From Ridgeia piscesae (Eukaryota; Annelida; Polychaeta; Sabellida; Siboglinidae), in the NCBI GenBank assembly GCA_025642075.2, contig JAODUO010000126.1, forward strand, positions 485,001 through 549,000: DNA of 64,000 bases, in the 5' to 3' direction. The position numbers were made by a program, and so were the translations under genes. This document shows positions 35,401-44,945 of the stretch, piece by piece; position 1 is the stretch's first letter, and every line of letters starts with the position of its first letter. Under the pieces are notes generated by a model that saw nothing but the letters and a program-made list of their open reading frames with translations, made no database searches and was not told where the DNA came from.

Positions 35401-35497
35401 TAAAGATGACAAGCCACAGCATTAGTGATCCAACAAGCACATGCCATGTACTCAACCGCCTTCTTTTAAGTGCCACAGTTCTTAAGAGACGCATCAT
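20103..35497 (-). CDS. FUT8: Alpha-(1,6)-fucosyltransferase (complete, 9 coding exons)
   Basis: Golgi type II membrane enzyme that moves fucose from GDP-fucose to the innermost GlcNAc of N-glycans (core fucosylation, GT23). Coding exons, 5' to 3' on the minus strand: 35497–35211, 33531–33470, 32907–32727, 31387–31273, 29450–29228, 24762–24510, 23630–23454, 22415–22265, 20489–20103. Total 1836 nt, 611 residues plus stop (human ~575), with every phase consistent and all introns GT–AG. Residues ~17–36 form the signal anchor, then a charged, coiled-coil-like stem. The catalytic region includes [17 protein letters not shown], the nucleotide-sugar HIRRSDK motif (R378/R379), KKRIYLATD and VCTFSSQ (477–483). 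The last exon carries the SH3 domain typical of FUT8 ([17 protein letters not shown] to GLYPSFKV). The C-terminus is ~20 residues longer than usual and Asn-rich. ATG 35497 and 35494 are adjacent; either could start. No 5' UTR exon was identified. Convergent with the P450 gene. Confidence 0.96.
20781..21165. repeat. Five tandem 77-bp repeats in FUT8 intron 8
   Basis: Units begin at 20781, 20858, 20935, 21012 and 21089, each starting GTCTGTTCGAGAGTACCAG (first unit TTTGA). Copies are almost identical, which indicates recent expansion. Confidence 0.95.
21205..21330. repeat. 16-bp minisatellite in FUT8 intron 8
   Basis: About eight copies of ACTTGTGGCACTGGAC, with variants carrying TTTTGG or TGAAC. 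Confidence 0.95.
21345..21660 (+). mobile_element. tRNA-derived SINE copy, antisense in FUT8 intron 8
   Basis: tRNA-like head with a degraded A box (AATGGCTTGGGGG) and a B box GAGTTTGAATCCC. Body has GGGCAAGTTTCTTCACTCTA. Tail reads AAGTGTAAAGCACTTTGAG, then GAATTGGATACTGCGTTATA and ACTTACCTTTACC. The most complete copy in the window. Confidence 0.85.
21661..22264 (-). other. Rest of FUT8 intron 8
   Basis: Intronic, with no repeat boundary or ORF that I can support. Confidence 0.6.
22265..22415 (-). CDS. FUT8: FUT8 coding exon 8
   Basis: Acceptor tttactacag/GTTCCC, donor TCACAG/gtgggt. Encodes [27 protein letters not shown] and VCTFSSQ. Phase 2 in, phase 0 out. Confidence 0.95.
22416..23453 (-). 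other. FUT8 intron 7
   Basis: AT-rich intron without recognisable repeats or ORFs. Confidence 0.7.
23454..23630 (-). CDS. FUT8: FUT8 coding exon 7 (GDP-fucose site)
   Basis: Acceptor tttctttcag/CATCCA, donor TAAAAA/gtgaat. Encodes [10 protein letters not shown], with the two arginines that family knowledge links to GDP-fucose binding, and [13 protein letters not shown]. Confidence 0.96.
23631..24509 (-). other. FUT8 intron 6
   Basis: AT-rich intron without recognisable repeats or ORFs. Confidence 0.7.
24510..24762 (-). CDS. FUT8: FUT8 coding exon 6
   Basis: Acceptor attattgacag/GTGCTG, donor CGTTGG/gtgaga. Encodes [40 protein letters not shown] and LGFKRPIVG. Confidence 0.96.
25418..27233. 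mobile_element. hAT-like DNA transposon, non-autonomous, in FUT8 intron 5
   Basis: Perfect 16-bp terminal inverted repeats, TAGTGCTGGTTCGATA at 25418 and its complement ending at 27233. They are flanked by a perfect 8-bp target duplication, GCTGGCGT (25410–25417 and 27234–27241). TIR and TSD length fit the hAT superfamily. The left end carries a dense subterminal array of GATACTTTCGATACC-like motifs (25449–25575). The right end is partly duplicated: an internal TIR-like end (TCGAACCAGCACTA) stops at 27099. Internal frames at 26015–26251 and 26259–26579 show no transposase motif that I recognise. Confidence 0.9.
27719..28800 (-). pseudogene. Decayed repetitive ORF of unknown invertebrate family
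   Basis: Minus-strand frames overlap and shift. ELLCYV…[12 protein letters not shown] (near 28620–28570) continues, after one shift, as [20 protein letters not shown]. Further along come [20 protein letters not shown] and [16 protein letters not shown] (27880–27760). I recall the LLCF…LVKLCVDFY…EEAK pattern and the downstream GFxVVxRR pattern from high-copy hypothetical proteins of molluscs and other invertebrates, possibly mobile-element ORFs. That memory is not a database result. At least two frameshifts make it a pseudogene within FUT8 intron 5. Confidence 0.4.
29228..29450 (-). CDS. FUT8: FUT8 coding exon 5
   Basis: Acceptor ttattactgcag/AATCCA, donor CGTGAAA/gtaagt. Encodes [32 protein letters not shown] and [14 protein letters not shown], matching the start of the FUT8 catalytic domain including its conserved cysteines. 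Confidence 0.95.
29523..30034. mobile_element. TTAA-flanked MITE with ~85-bp inverted repeats
   Basis: In FUT8 intron 4. TTAA at 29523–29526 and 30031–30034 flanks a 504-bp element whose ends (AGCGACATGGTCTG… and …CAGATCATATCGCT-like complement) pair over about 85 bp with few mismatches, including TTTTTATTGCAAAAT on both sides. The TTAA target suggests mobilisation by a piggyBac or Kolobok transposase. No ORF inside. Confidence 0.85.
30035..31272 (-). other. Rest of FUT8 intron 4
   Basis: Overlapping open frames at 30690–31127 show no known family, so I treat this as intronic DNA. Confidence 0.55.
31273..31387 (-). CDS. FUT8: FUT8 coding exon 4
   Basis: Acceptor tcattattacag/GTTACT, donor CTACAA/gtatgt. 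Encodes [14 protein letters not shown] and [20 protein letters not shown]. The [20 protein letters not shown] helix is typical of the FUT8 stem–catalytic boundary. Confidence 0.94.
31732..31822. repeat. (TG)n microsatellite in FUT8 intron 3
   Basis: TG/TGTGGG/TGCG repeat. The rest of intron 3 (31388–32726) shows no gene. Confidence 0.9.
32727..32907 (-). CDS. FUT8: FUT8 coding exon 3
   Basis: Acceptor atattttgcag/GACACC, donor ATATAC/gtatgt. Encodes [20 protein letters not shown], the RRxIENGxxExW segment conserved in the FUT8 stem. Confidence 0.94.
33090..33210 (-). repeat. Interspersed-repeat 3' end (GCGCTTTATAAATAAACA) in FUT8 intron 2
   Basis: On the minus strand a GCGCTTTATAAATAAACAT string is followed by (ATT)n, the tail type of many SINE/LINE-like repeats. 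A related, more diverged tail lies near 47715–47830. Confidence 0.5.
33470..33531 (-). CDS. FUT8: FUT8 coding exon 2 (62-nt microexon)
   Basis: Found from phase and family similarity. Acceptor gtcgctcacttccag/TAATGC, donor AAAATG/gtaata. Encodes [20 protein letters not shown] and joins exon 3 as [13 protein letters not shown], matching the FUT8 stem. A second AG 18 nt upstream (aatgccag) keeps frame and would add six residues. Confidence 0.9.
33800..33856. repeat. (TA)n microsatellite in FUT8 intron 1
   Basis: TA run followed by short (CATA)n. Confidence 0.9.
34401..34620. mobile_element. Hairpin repeat, possibly Penelope-like element remnant
   Basis: Two ~45-bp arms, ATTACACAACTAGTAAAT…GACTCACATCGACGTT (34401–34446) and its near-perfect complement (34489–34533), enclose a 42-bp loop. 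The minus strand of the loop side reads CCTGATGA…CGAAACGTCG, a hammerhead-ribozyme-like core as found in terminal repeats of Penelope-like elements. A third arm copy lies at 34592–34618, and small palindromes (AATGTTGAATCAACATT) lie between. No protein-coding part is present. Class assignment is tentative. Confidence 0.5.
34692..35147. repeat. C-rich minisatellite (CACCACCCCCACCCT-type) in FUT8 intron 1
   Basis: About 455 bp of CCACCCCCACCCTCACCA-like units with no G on the plus strand. On the transcribed FUT8 sense strand this is GGTGGGGG/GAGGGTGGGG, i.e. many closely spaced G-runs. It lies 64 bp downstream of the exon 1 donor. Confidence 0.97.
35211..35497 (-). CDS. FUT8: FUT8 coding exon 1 (signal anchor and stem)
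   Basis: Starts with tandem ATGs (35497, 35494). Encodes a basic cytosolic tail with KRRR, a ~20-residue hydrophobic anchor ([14 protein letters not shown]) and the start of the stem. Donor GTGCTAGG/gtaagt. A possible acceptor (cagtttgcag) directly upstream suggests a preceding 5' UTR exon. Confidence 0.88.
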
Positions 35498-36910
35498 GGC
35501 ATGCAATCTGCAAACTGAAAGTCAAAGACTATTATCATCATTAGCCAGTTGTCATGAATAAAGCAAACTCGAGAGTCTTCTTTCCAAGGTTACTTCTACT
35601 TTATTTGACTAAGCTAAGTATATATTAATGTATATATAACTTTTATTTTTTTGACATTACAAAACTGTTGAAACAATCAATTTAAAGGGAGCCAAAAAGA
35701 AAAGTGACATAGGCTATGCAGTATGCATGCGAAAGAGTTAATACAAACCAACCATTTTGAATGGTAATTACATTTTTAATATCACTGGTTTATGAATAAC
35801 ATAGTTTACACAAACTAACCATAATTTTTTTTATTTACAATCACATTTTTCAGATCAGTGGTTTACTTAGAAAGTGGTCTTAAAGTGGACAAATCTAGCA
35901 AAACCACCGACACTATGAACGGGACCATCTTGGTTCATGTAACCAATCAAAACCCAGCTTCCATCTGTGCTTTGGAAAAATAATACGTCACCGAGTCGTC
36001 TGCTGGTTCAGCTGTCATAACATAGGAGAGCCAAGTGATTTGTTAAAAGTGCATTACATTGATTTACAACAAAATTGCTACAGCAATATGCCACATAATA
36101 CTACCCATAGGTAATATTTTAAAATAAAAATATATGTGTCTATGTAACTAAAATGACCTGTTATTCATAAAAAATACCATACAAATTCCATAACAATAGT
36201 GATAAATGAATGTATATGTATGGTTAATAGCAATAAATATTTAAAATAGTAAAACAAAAATTACAACAACAATAATTTTAGTTCAGCATATACAAACACA
36301 TTATGCATAAGAAAATATTACATTATTGGTCGGGTGATGTTTAGGGGGTTGTGAATTATTTGGTAAAAAAGGTCAGTTAATAGTGTAATCATTGTCCTTC
36401 AAGTGTGTCCCAACTAAGTTTGTTTAGTAGTCATGTTACACTTGTTCTGCAGCTCTGGTCATTTAAAGTGAATCTGTGTTTATACAGAGAATGCAGAGAT
36501 AATTTTGAACATGATGAAGCAGAAACTGAGTCACAATTAAGTGCTTCTATTTTGTGCGTAAAGTGCCCCAACTTATTTAACATTCACTAATTTTTCCGTG
36601 TACAGGTGTGTGTACGTTATTCTTACATGAAATTTTGGTAGGTGGCACCACATAAGGTATGTTTGCAATGTTCTCCATGTACAATTTCATGTAAAAACCT
36701 GATGTCAATCTTGTCAAACATACCTTCAGCCTAATTCTAACCCTCTTCAAAACAACCATCCCAGCAAACCACAAACAATCTGATTGACAAAGATATAAAA
36801 TGTGGTTTGTGAACATATATTTAAAAAAATAACATATTACATGAAATATTCAATGGCTCCTGTTGCGTAATGGTCTTTGTGGCGTGTTTTAAAAACAAAT
36901 ACCTCAGTCT
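35498..36910. other. FUT8 5' flank, no gene seen
   Basis: AT-rich. It may hold 5' UTR exons or the promoter of FUT8, but nothing can be placed from sequence alone. Confidence 0.4.
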
Positions 36911-36914
36911 CAGA

Positions 36915-37035
36915 AGGGTGGAATATACATAGATAATTTATGGGTTGGACTCTCAACATGCCAAAGGCTTCCTTGTCCACTTGCCATCTGGAGTTCCCTC
37001 TCGGATGGTAATCTTATTAAATCTTGTTTGACCTG
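36915..37035 (+). mobile_element. CR1-like 3'-UTR scrap
   Basis: About 100 bp matching the 3' UTR of the CR1-like copy at 1955–4105 (shared GGTTGGACTCTC, AAAGGCTTCC, GTCCAC, TGCCATCT and TTAAATCTTGTT blocks in the same order), in the opposite orientation. A severely 5'-truncated insertion. Confidence 0.8.
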
Positions 37036-37284
37036 TAATTATTACCACCACCGCATTTCCATTTCGACTCGTGGCATGACAATTTTTTCACGTGACTTCG
37101 TCTCGCAGTGTGTATTATGTAAGTATTTCACCAAAATAAACCTTTTTTAACCATTCGTTTGCATAAGTGGAATAAAATAAGTGTTACAGAGTTTTAATAT
37201 TGGTATACTTTGCAAATGTTTCTTCATATATTGGAAAAACGTGTTTTGATTCACATGTTTGACTCGCTGGCTGGCCAGTAATTA

Positions 37285-38045
37285 AGTAAGATGAATGGAA
37301 GAACGCTGCGCTAATACACCATATGAACTACAACAAATGCTACAGGAATTAGCCGATAAAAGTAAAATTCGGGGTCTGAAGATGAACAACTCGAAGACAA
37401 AGGTGATAATGGAAAACGACACATATGTCAACACCACTCAAATTGAAGATGTTGAAAGGTACATCTACCTGGGACAGAGATACAGCACCAGGGACAAAAC
37501 CAAGACAAGGAGATTCAAAGAAGAATCACGGCCGGATGAACAGCATTTGCCAAAAACTGCGACATCTTCAAGAGTAAGATTTGGAACATGCCTGAAGAGA
37601 CAAGTCTACAACTCATGTGTACTTCCAGCAATGACACATGGTGCGGAAACATGGGCACTCACCAGCCAAGCAAAGAACAGGCAAACAGCAGCACAAACAA
37701 CGATCGAAAGGAGTGTGTTAAACATCACATACCGGGACAGAAAAGCAAACATCTGAGTAAAATAAAAGATAAAAGGTCGCAGACGTGATTTAACAAGCCA
37801 GAAGACTGAAGTGCACCTGGGCAAGGCACATCAGCAGAATACGAGATAACCGATGGACATTGATTGGAAGGCCGGCCGGCGACACAGTGGAGAGACGGAC
37901 TAGATGACTACCGGTACTGGAAGGGTACCGTGTGGCAGAGGATAGCACAAAATAAGCAGGTGTGGAAGCAGCATGCTGACGCGTTCGCCCAACCCCGGAA
38001 CACTATAACATTGCCTATATGAGTATAGTTGCCTATATGAGTATA
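37285..38045 (+). mobile_element. RTE-type LINE fragment, decayed
   Basis: Plus-strand frame 37295–37756 reads LQELADKSKIRGLKMNNSKT, YIYLGQRYSTRDK, YNSCVLPAMTHGAETWALT and AQTTIERSVLNITYRDRK. After frameshifts come the conserved C-terminal WRDGLDDY, WQRIAQNKQVWKQHADAFA and a 3' tail with the duplicated TGCCTATATGAGTATAG (38013–38049). Endonuclease and catalytic FADD box are missing. Confidence 0.85.
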
Positions 38046-38136
38046 GATGATGAGTCCATTTCAAATGTTGGTGAAAATTGCACCTTGTAAGGCAGAAAGC
38101 GAGTGGTCCTGTATACTGATATAATGTAAGTGTGGT

Positions 38137-39260
38137 TTAACCCTTTAGACCTCAAGTCGGCCGAACCCGGCCGGCTGTTTACACCTCAAGTCGGCCGTAC
38201 CCGGCCACATATATTAGCATTCTGGTTTGATATATTCCAGAGGTGCTCTCTGGAGGGTACTTTTGAAACACATTCAGTGCAATGCATTGTGGGTATTTAT
38301 GGCCACCGTTGCTATTCACCTTTTTGGAGTGTCACACATTTTTTCAAACTACCCCAGTTTTTGAGTTAGCAATATGGCGTCGGCTGGTCCAAATCATTAA
38401 TTTTGACTGCATAATGTCAAGTATTCCAAAGTGTTTTCTATTGAAACCGTTTCAGACATCAAATATATGACTTTAGTCGATGCTTCATTTCGACAATTGT
38501 TGTTGTCTGGGAAGTTGGTCAGTCAAACTCATTTTGTACACACACTATGTCTACGAGACGAATCCCAGACCCTGCGTCTCCTACTTATTGCACAAACTCA
38601 GGATGCTCAACTAGAGCATAACTGAATGATTGGGTAGTTGTATAATAATAATTATTGTGGGATTTGTAATTGCTGTAACTTGTGGGACTATTTATTATGT
38701 TGTTCACTTGCTGATGTTTCGACTGAGGCTAGCTGGGGTGGTAGCGGAAACACTAGGCCGCTGTACATTATGACTGGGTCTGGGCCCTAGCTTCGATCTC
38801 ATGTTGTCGAGTATGGTTCCATACTTCCATTGTACTCATGTATATGCAACATATCTAAGGTATTATAATAATATTGGTACCAATATGTAGGTAATTACAT
38901 TGTCTTTCAAATAAATACAACTTGTAGCAGTAAAAATGAAGGCTAAAAAAAGTTACGTCATGTAATGATTTTTTAGTAATATTTCGTGACTCATGTTATA
39001 GTAAAATTTTGATAATAACTGGCGCATTTGTTGCGTTACGTCCAACTTTTTATTTAATTTTAATTCAACAATAAAAGACCTACGCCCCAAAAAAAGTTTG
39101 ACATGTACGATCGGAGAACTACGGCGGCCGCCACCTTGCGGATTTCGACATACCTATTAAAAACTGACAACCCCTGGCCGTGTCGTTTTTAGGAATCTGA
39201 CCTACTTTTCTGAGGAACGCGGGGCTTTACACATACAATGGCTGAGGTCTAAAGGGTTAA
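38137..39260. mobile_element. piggyBac-like non-autonomous element
   Basis: TTAA target duplications at 38137–38140 and 39257–39260 flank perfect 14-bp inverted repeats CCCTTTAGACCTCA / TGAGGTCTAAAGGG. TTAA target and a TIR starting CCC fit piggyBac. Just inside the left end a 25-bp motif, ACCTCAAGTCGGCCG-N-ACCCGGCC, occurs twice (38149–38207). No transposase motif was recognised in the 1.1-kb interior. Confidence 0.85.
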
Positions 39261-41020
39261 TAGAAATTAGTTTATCCATTGTATTGTGTGGCCTAAATAT
39301 GTAATTGAACTGAAATATAGCTCATCTAACTTACTAGTTACTTGTCTCGGGTCGACAACGTGGTTCGCGTCTGCGTCGGCGTCTCTTAAGACGCTCTTAC
39401 AGTGGCGCCTTCTGTTGTGTTGTGTGGTGTTTGATAGAACCCTTGGTAGAAAGACAATCCGACAGGGGGCAGTTACACGACGAACTGGGAAGTTGTGCTT
39501 GTGGGAGTGTCGTGTCCACGACATTTGTTTGTGGACACACTATCTATCAACATTATTATAGTGTTGTTTCATCAGAAAACTACCGAGAACAGGTAACAAT
39601 CGTTTTGGTAACAGTTTATAAACTTTTATATATGCTAATACTCGCGGCATCATTGCAAAGATCGTCGGGCGATATTACGGGATGTTCACGTGGAATTTAT
39701 GGTGACGATTTGTTCAGTGATCGTGCGGCATGGCAATTCCGTGTTGTCTGTTGACGACTTGGCACATATAATACACACCAAGCACCTTGTCTAGCTTGGT
39801 CGCAATAACTGTTGCTTTTAACTCACAATTAAGAAGGTAAATCAGTTTATTTGACAAGCATCAGTTCTCCCATGGGCCATGGGCCCATGCCCATGTCCTT
39901 CCCGCAAGTTGAGGTTAGGTAACTGGGTGGCTGGCAGCCTCAGGTGACTACGGGTAGGATTACACGTCTTTAGAATTTACACTTATAGTAACTCAGAATG
40001 GTAGATGTCCCATTTTTTACTGACACCATCTCAACTCGCACAATTCTGCTTCTACAAGATACTGGTCACGTTCAACAGGCTGAATGTTAGGAATGCCAAT
40101 AATCTGACCACAGTAATCTTACCACAAGATTAAGAACTTAATTAGTATAATTGTCTTGCCATAATTGTTGGTGCTATATACTTAACCTCTTCTTGAATAT
40201 GTTCAGTTGCAATGATGCTATTATCACTACTTCTTTTGGAAGCTAATTCTATAAATCAAATATCTGATTTGTTAAGACATGTTTACGGATGTCCATTCAT
40301 AAGTAGTGTTATATTATGGTCTCTCAGATTGATTGGATTGGATCACTGGGTTAATTCTGCTGCAGCCTCTGAAGTATTAAAAACTGGAGAAGTCTTCCTC
40401 ACGTCACCTGTGCCTTGGTCAATACCTACCTCTGGTTGAACATTGAGGCCATCTGGAGTCAGACCACATTTGCATTTTCCATAGGTGACCATTATAATGT
40501 TTCCTTCATTTCCTACTAATCTTGAAAAGCTCTGCTATTGACAATTTCACAGCATATTTACCCTCCATAGACAGAAGTTCTGTGAAAAATTTGCGAACTT
40601 TTAATACCTCAGGCTCCCACAAACCTCTTTCAAACCTTACACCCCTCAATTTCTGCTTGAACCACCCACAGATTGCCCCTGATTAAAGCTCTGATGCCAC
40701 GCTGCACGAAAACATCATTTCTAATCACTCCACACTACATATGTGCTCACAGAAATTCAGACAACCTGCATAATGCTGCTTTTAAGGGGTACTCTTTGGT
40801 CGGGGAATGGCGGATGAGCACCTTATTGTGGTGTTACATCATCTTTATTTTACATCCATGTTTATTTTTAATGTACTACTGGCTCTGTTGGTGTTTTCTA
40901 TTCTCTTCCAGTTTGCCTAGTCTAGCCTAGTTATAATTGTGTAAGTGTGAGCGATATCTCCATTCTCTTTGGAGGTGGGACTTCAATTGGTTGATGGCAT
41001 GTGTCTGAACTGTGTGTAAA
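39261..41020. other. Intergenic, no gene seen
   Basis: A GC-richer patch at 39350–39420 contains CAGTGGCGCC, which recalls a retroviral primer-binding site, but I see no paired LTR or pol sequence. Nothing else recognised. Confidence 0.4.
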
Positions 41021-41022
41021 AA

Positions 41023-41165
41023 GTAAAGGTAGTTTAAGTTCTTATAGCACAGTCTTCAGGCTTGATCACCACACTTTACTCGCTGGCAGACCTATTTAGT
41101 CAAACACCATCTCGACTTCTCTGAGAAGCACCAAGCCAGAGCCAGTACAACTACATTTATTGTGT
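41023..41165 (-). mobile_element. SINE 3' part (minus strand)
   Basis: Shares the reverse-complement tail order of the SINE family: AGTAAAGGTAG, TTCTTATAGCACAGTCTTCAGG, CACTTTACTCGCTGGCAGACC and ATCTCGACTTCTCTGAGAAG. Confidence 0.6.
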
Positions 41166-41524
41166 GCTTGAGTAAAAGTAACTATGAAAAAGTCAAGTTA
41201 AAGAGCGATTTAAAAATGTGCTTGAAATATACAAAAAAGTACTTTTCACCTGTAACTTTTTAGAATGGTTGATGTAAATAAAATAAAAATCTCACAAGAT
41301 CATTCAGCATGAACCAACCAGGGCCATAGCCAGATACCCACATGTCTGTCTTAAAGATTTCCATGCAAGCCATTCACACTGAAAGGCACACTTGGTTAAC
41401 TCAAGAATTTTCGAATGTTTGTCATAATTTGTTCAGGCTCAGTCCCAAACTTTTGCAATCATATCACTGGCTACATAAGGTCACAAAGCGTATGTTTTGT
41501 TTCAACTGGCACAAGAAGGTAAGT

Positions 41525-41770
41525 AAAGTAAAGGTAAATTCTTACAAATATAGTGCAGTATCCAACCTTTAGGATTGCTCAAGGCGCTTTTACACGTTAT
41601 TCCCTGGCAGCTCTGCTCAATTGAAGACAATCTCGGCTTCTCTGGGTGCTTTTGGCCACATAGCAATTTTGCAAATATTGCTCATACAAAATCAAAGCAG
41701 CACAGGATTCCAACCCGGGTCCTCTTGGTGAATCAGTGAAGTTTAATGCCTCAGTCTGCATATTCAGTGC
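41525..41770 (-). mobile_element. SINE copy (minus strand)
   Basis: Reverse complement of the family at 21350: AAGTAAAGGTAAATTCTTAC, GTATCCAACC, TGCTCAAGGCGCTTTTACAC, CCCTGGCAG and a B-box region ATTCCAACCCGGGTCC. Confidence 0.7.
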
Positions 41771-41863
41771 TTCTAGCAGATTAGGACTTGTACTTTTCCC
41801 AGTAATAAAAGCATGATGTTATACATATTCCAGGTGGTTTATTTTGATGCATTCAACAGACCT

Positions 41864-41999
41864 TCTCTCCTCTCTCTCCTCTCTCTCCTCTCTCTCCTCT
41901 CTCTCCTCTCTCTCTCCTCTCTCCTCTCTCCTCTCTCCTCTCTCTCCTCTCTCTCTCCTCTCTCCTCTCTCTCTCTCTCTCCTCTCTCTCCTCTCTCTC

Positions 42000-42047
<48 letters not shown>
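41864..42047. repeat. (TCTCTCC)n low-complexity tract
   Basis: Polypyrimidine TCTCTCC/TCTCC/TC repeats. Long frames of LS or RE residues are artefacts. Confidence 0.95.
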
Positions 42048-42049
<2 letters not shown>

Positions 42050-42345
42050 GTCTTGCAGATGACAGACAACAGAGACACTGGTCTGTAATTTGCTGGATTT
42101 CTTGTAGATCGGGCAAATGATAGCAAATGTGTCTTTCTACTGCCTTGGTAGTGTTGATTTGTTGGTGCTTGGTACACAAAAACGTACACCTGTTCTGGCA
42201 TCTCCTTCAAGATTCTTTGGCTTATGCCATCAATGCCTGGCAATTAATCTCCAGTTGGAGAAAGCATTTCTTAATTTGTTCTTCAGTGACTTTGAGTGTT
42301 GTGTATGCTTCTCAGTGGAATGTCAAAAGGAAATATGTTTTTGTT
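42048..42345 (-). mobile_element. CR1-like reverse-transcriptase scrap
   Basis: The minus strand gives VTEEQIKKCFLQLE, then MPGIDGISQRILKEMPEQV and, after a shift, NPANYRPVSLLSVICK: the PGIDGI and NYRPVSL blocks of a reverse transcriptase. The copy stops at the TC tract. Confidence 0.75.
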
Positions 42346-42549
42346 AGCTCCCGTGTAAAGATTACTTTTGCTGCTCAATGTCCATTGTCATTGTTCACTA
42401 AATATGTGGGCAAGTGTGCCAGTTGAACAAGACAGTTCAGTGGGTATGCATCAGTACAGAGTGATTAACTATTGATGGCATTGTCAGCCAGTTAGTTAAC
42501 AAGCAGGTGTCATGATGAATAGCTCAGACACAGGGGAGGTCTCCTTGGT

Positions 42550-42720
42550 GTTATATACTGGTCAAAAGAAGGCCTGTTACAGACTGGTCTGAACCTAGTT
42601 TGTTACAGACTGGTTACAACAATGCATATTACAGACTGGTCACAATTAGGCCTGTTACAAATTGGTCACAGCCGTGTTTGTTAATGATACAGACTGGTCA
42701 GACAAAGACTGTTACAGGTA
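42550..42720. repeat. Imperfect ~31-bp minisatellite
   Basis: Five or six diverged units of GCCTGTTACAGACTGGTCACAA. Confidence 0.8.
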
Positions 42721-42867
42721 TTTTTAATGTAGTTTTTTAAGTACATTCTATAGTATGCTGCAATCTTTATGACACATTTAGTTTAATGAGCAATCTGTGT
42801 TGTTTAGGACAATGACCTTATCCAGGTGACCCTTCATGTGTCATCAGCTCCTCTGGTGTCCTGCAGT

Positions 42868-43166
42868 CATAGCTTTAAGTAGAGACCCGTACACCCGTCA
42901 TTTGGATGGGTAAAAACGAATATGGACGGGTAGAAATATGGGTGGACGGGTAAAAAAAGATGAATGGGCAAAAAAGGTCTTCCAAAACCATAGATATTGT
43001 TAATTATGCCTTGAAAGCGAGTGACAATGGTGTCACATGTGTGTTTGTAGTCCATTACAGGTCATCAGACACATTTAAAAGTTTGTCAGTTTGGCTTAAC
43101 AGTTAATATCCATGTGTCCACCAAAACATGTGTGACTGGCAATCATTTTATCCTGCATAAAGCCCT
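42868..43166 (-). mobile_element. ~290-bp MITE family, copy 1
   Basis: Ends CATAGCTTTAAGTAGAGAC and …TCCTGCATAAAGCCCTG are imperfect inverted repeats (GCTTTATGCAG core). Flanks CCTGCAGT and CCTGCAGC match at 7 of 8 positions, fitting an 8-bp hAT-type target duplication. The interior shares GACCCGT.CACCCGTCATTTGG and CACATGTGTGTTTGTAGTCC with copy 4, in opposite orientation. Confidence 0.8.
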
Positions 43167-44760
43167 GCCTGCAGCTGATTAAAAAACTGGACCAAACATT
43201 ACCAAGCCGTATTGATTCTGACCCTAGTGGATGGCTGTGTACTAATCACTAGTTGTCAAAACGTCTCAAGTGACCCTGTTCGGTGTGCAGTGAGTCCTGA
43301 GGTGAGAAGACGTGTGAGGTCTTGTCTTGGCAATGTTGCACCATATAAAGCTGGGTTTTTTCCATCTTAATCCTGATCTTATTTCACAGCATTCCTTAAT
43401 CTTCCATCTATGTATCTGAGACAGGTCTCACTATCACATATTGCTTTACATTATTTATATCTCGAGCTTGATGGGCCTTGAATGTGTGACGTGATGTTGT
43501 ACTCACATTACTCAGTGTAGTGCAACAGATGTCTGGGTATGGGCTGCTGTTGTCTTCCATGGCTTTTCTCTGCTAAATGCTGTGAGAATGTGATAGCATT
43601 CACTATACTGTTGTTGCCATACAGTGAGTAAAACGTTGGTGATGAAATAATCCTTAGAAATCCTTGTCATTATCTGGTTGGGTGTATGCAGGTTGGCAGT
43701 GGGGTTGTATGTCAAACACTGTCTGGGTATGATTTATGTGGTGTAACATAAACAATTAACACAGTGAGGTGCTCATTAATTAATTACAAGTTGAAGTTAC
43801 TCAGTGTTGCACTTGGTCATACTTACTAGTCTATCTATTATCATATGTCTAGTGAATCCTTTAAAAGCAAAATCAGATTCCACAAATCAGCTATTATAAT
43901 CATAATAAATTAAATAGTTATTGTCAATTTTATGCAAAACATCTGAGAGATGTCTCAAAACAAATGAGACAATGAAAAATGTAATCGAGTAGATAAGTTC
44001 CAAGTTTAGACTGAATAAAACATCATAATGTATTTTCGAAAGTGCGCTTTTTATGTGAGTGGTGTCCGATTGAATTTATGACTTTATTTAATCATAGTTT
44101 TGGCAATGCTCATTAAATCCACATTACTATGGCAGTGTGAAAAGAAGTGCAGTTTTTGGCAGTTATTGACATTGACTTTCACCAAATGGATCATCGTTGA
44201 GCTATTATTTTTGGGAGCCCATTATTCTGCTGTTGCATTAATGAGACTTACAGCGTAATACATGTGCAGCCACGACCCTTGTGTGTCTTACAGTGACAAC
44301 ACTAGGCCTGTGCATCTATGACATATTACAACATCTTCTCATTTGTCTCTGTGCAAACCTACGCCTGTTATGGCCAATTCATCTTGAACATTGACACTGT
44401 CAGGCTTCTTTTTGATGTGTTCACAATGCATCATTCTCTATCACACTGTGACATTTGTTTGTGTCGCTTTGTCACTACAGATGTGTGACATGGTTGTGTG
44501 CCGTGACATTTTGATGGGTTAATACTTAATATTGAGATGAAACTTTAAAATAACCTATGAAAAAAGATTACCTGGGTAGGTGAATTGAGAATTTTCAAAC
44601 TGCTCAAAAAGATGTTGGGTTTTCCAATATTATTAGGATGAGATCAAATAATCAATCACAGACGTGGAACCTATTAACACATACTGAGATAAGAAACACC
44701 TTTCATATAGTCAGTGGAAGAAAATACTGAGTAATATGTTTTTACATTGAAATCTATCCA
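43167..44760. other. Intergenic, no gene seen
   Basis: No known family, RNA or repeat boundary recognised on either strand. Confidence 0.5.
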
Positions 44761-44764
44761 GATA

Positions 44765-44945
44765 CTTGTAAAGGTTAAAGTTAATCCTGGGGGTTGCTAA
44801 TGTGCTTTACATTTTACGCCCTGGCATACGTTTTCAATCAAACACCATCTTAGCTTCTGTGGAAAGCATCCAGCCCTGCTGCAGTGAATGTTAAGAGACT
44901 ACTTGTATACGAATAGCCACCAGTGCCTGTTGCATTCAAACTGTT
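44765..44945 (-). mobile_element. SINE 3' part (minus strand)
   Basis: Order GTAAAGGTTAAAGTTAATCC, TGCTTTACATTTTACGCCCT, CAAACACCATCTTAGCTTCT matches the reverse-complement tail of the SINE family. Confidence 0.6.

Noticed and set aside
39395..39420. CAGTGGCGCC resembling an LTR-retroelement primer-binding site
   Set aside because: No paired LTR, polypurine tract or gag/pol sequence nearby; the match is too short.
41813..42243. Leu/Ser-rich and Arg/Glu-rich frames
   Set aside because: Products of the TCTCTCC tract; only the reverse-transcriptase part beyond 42050 is real.
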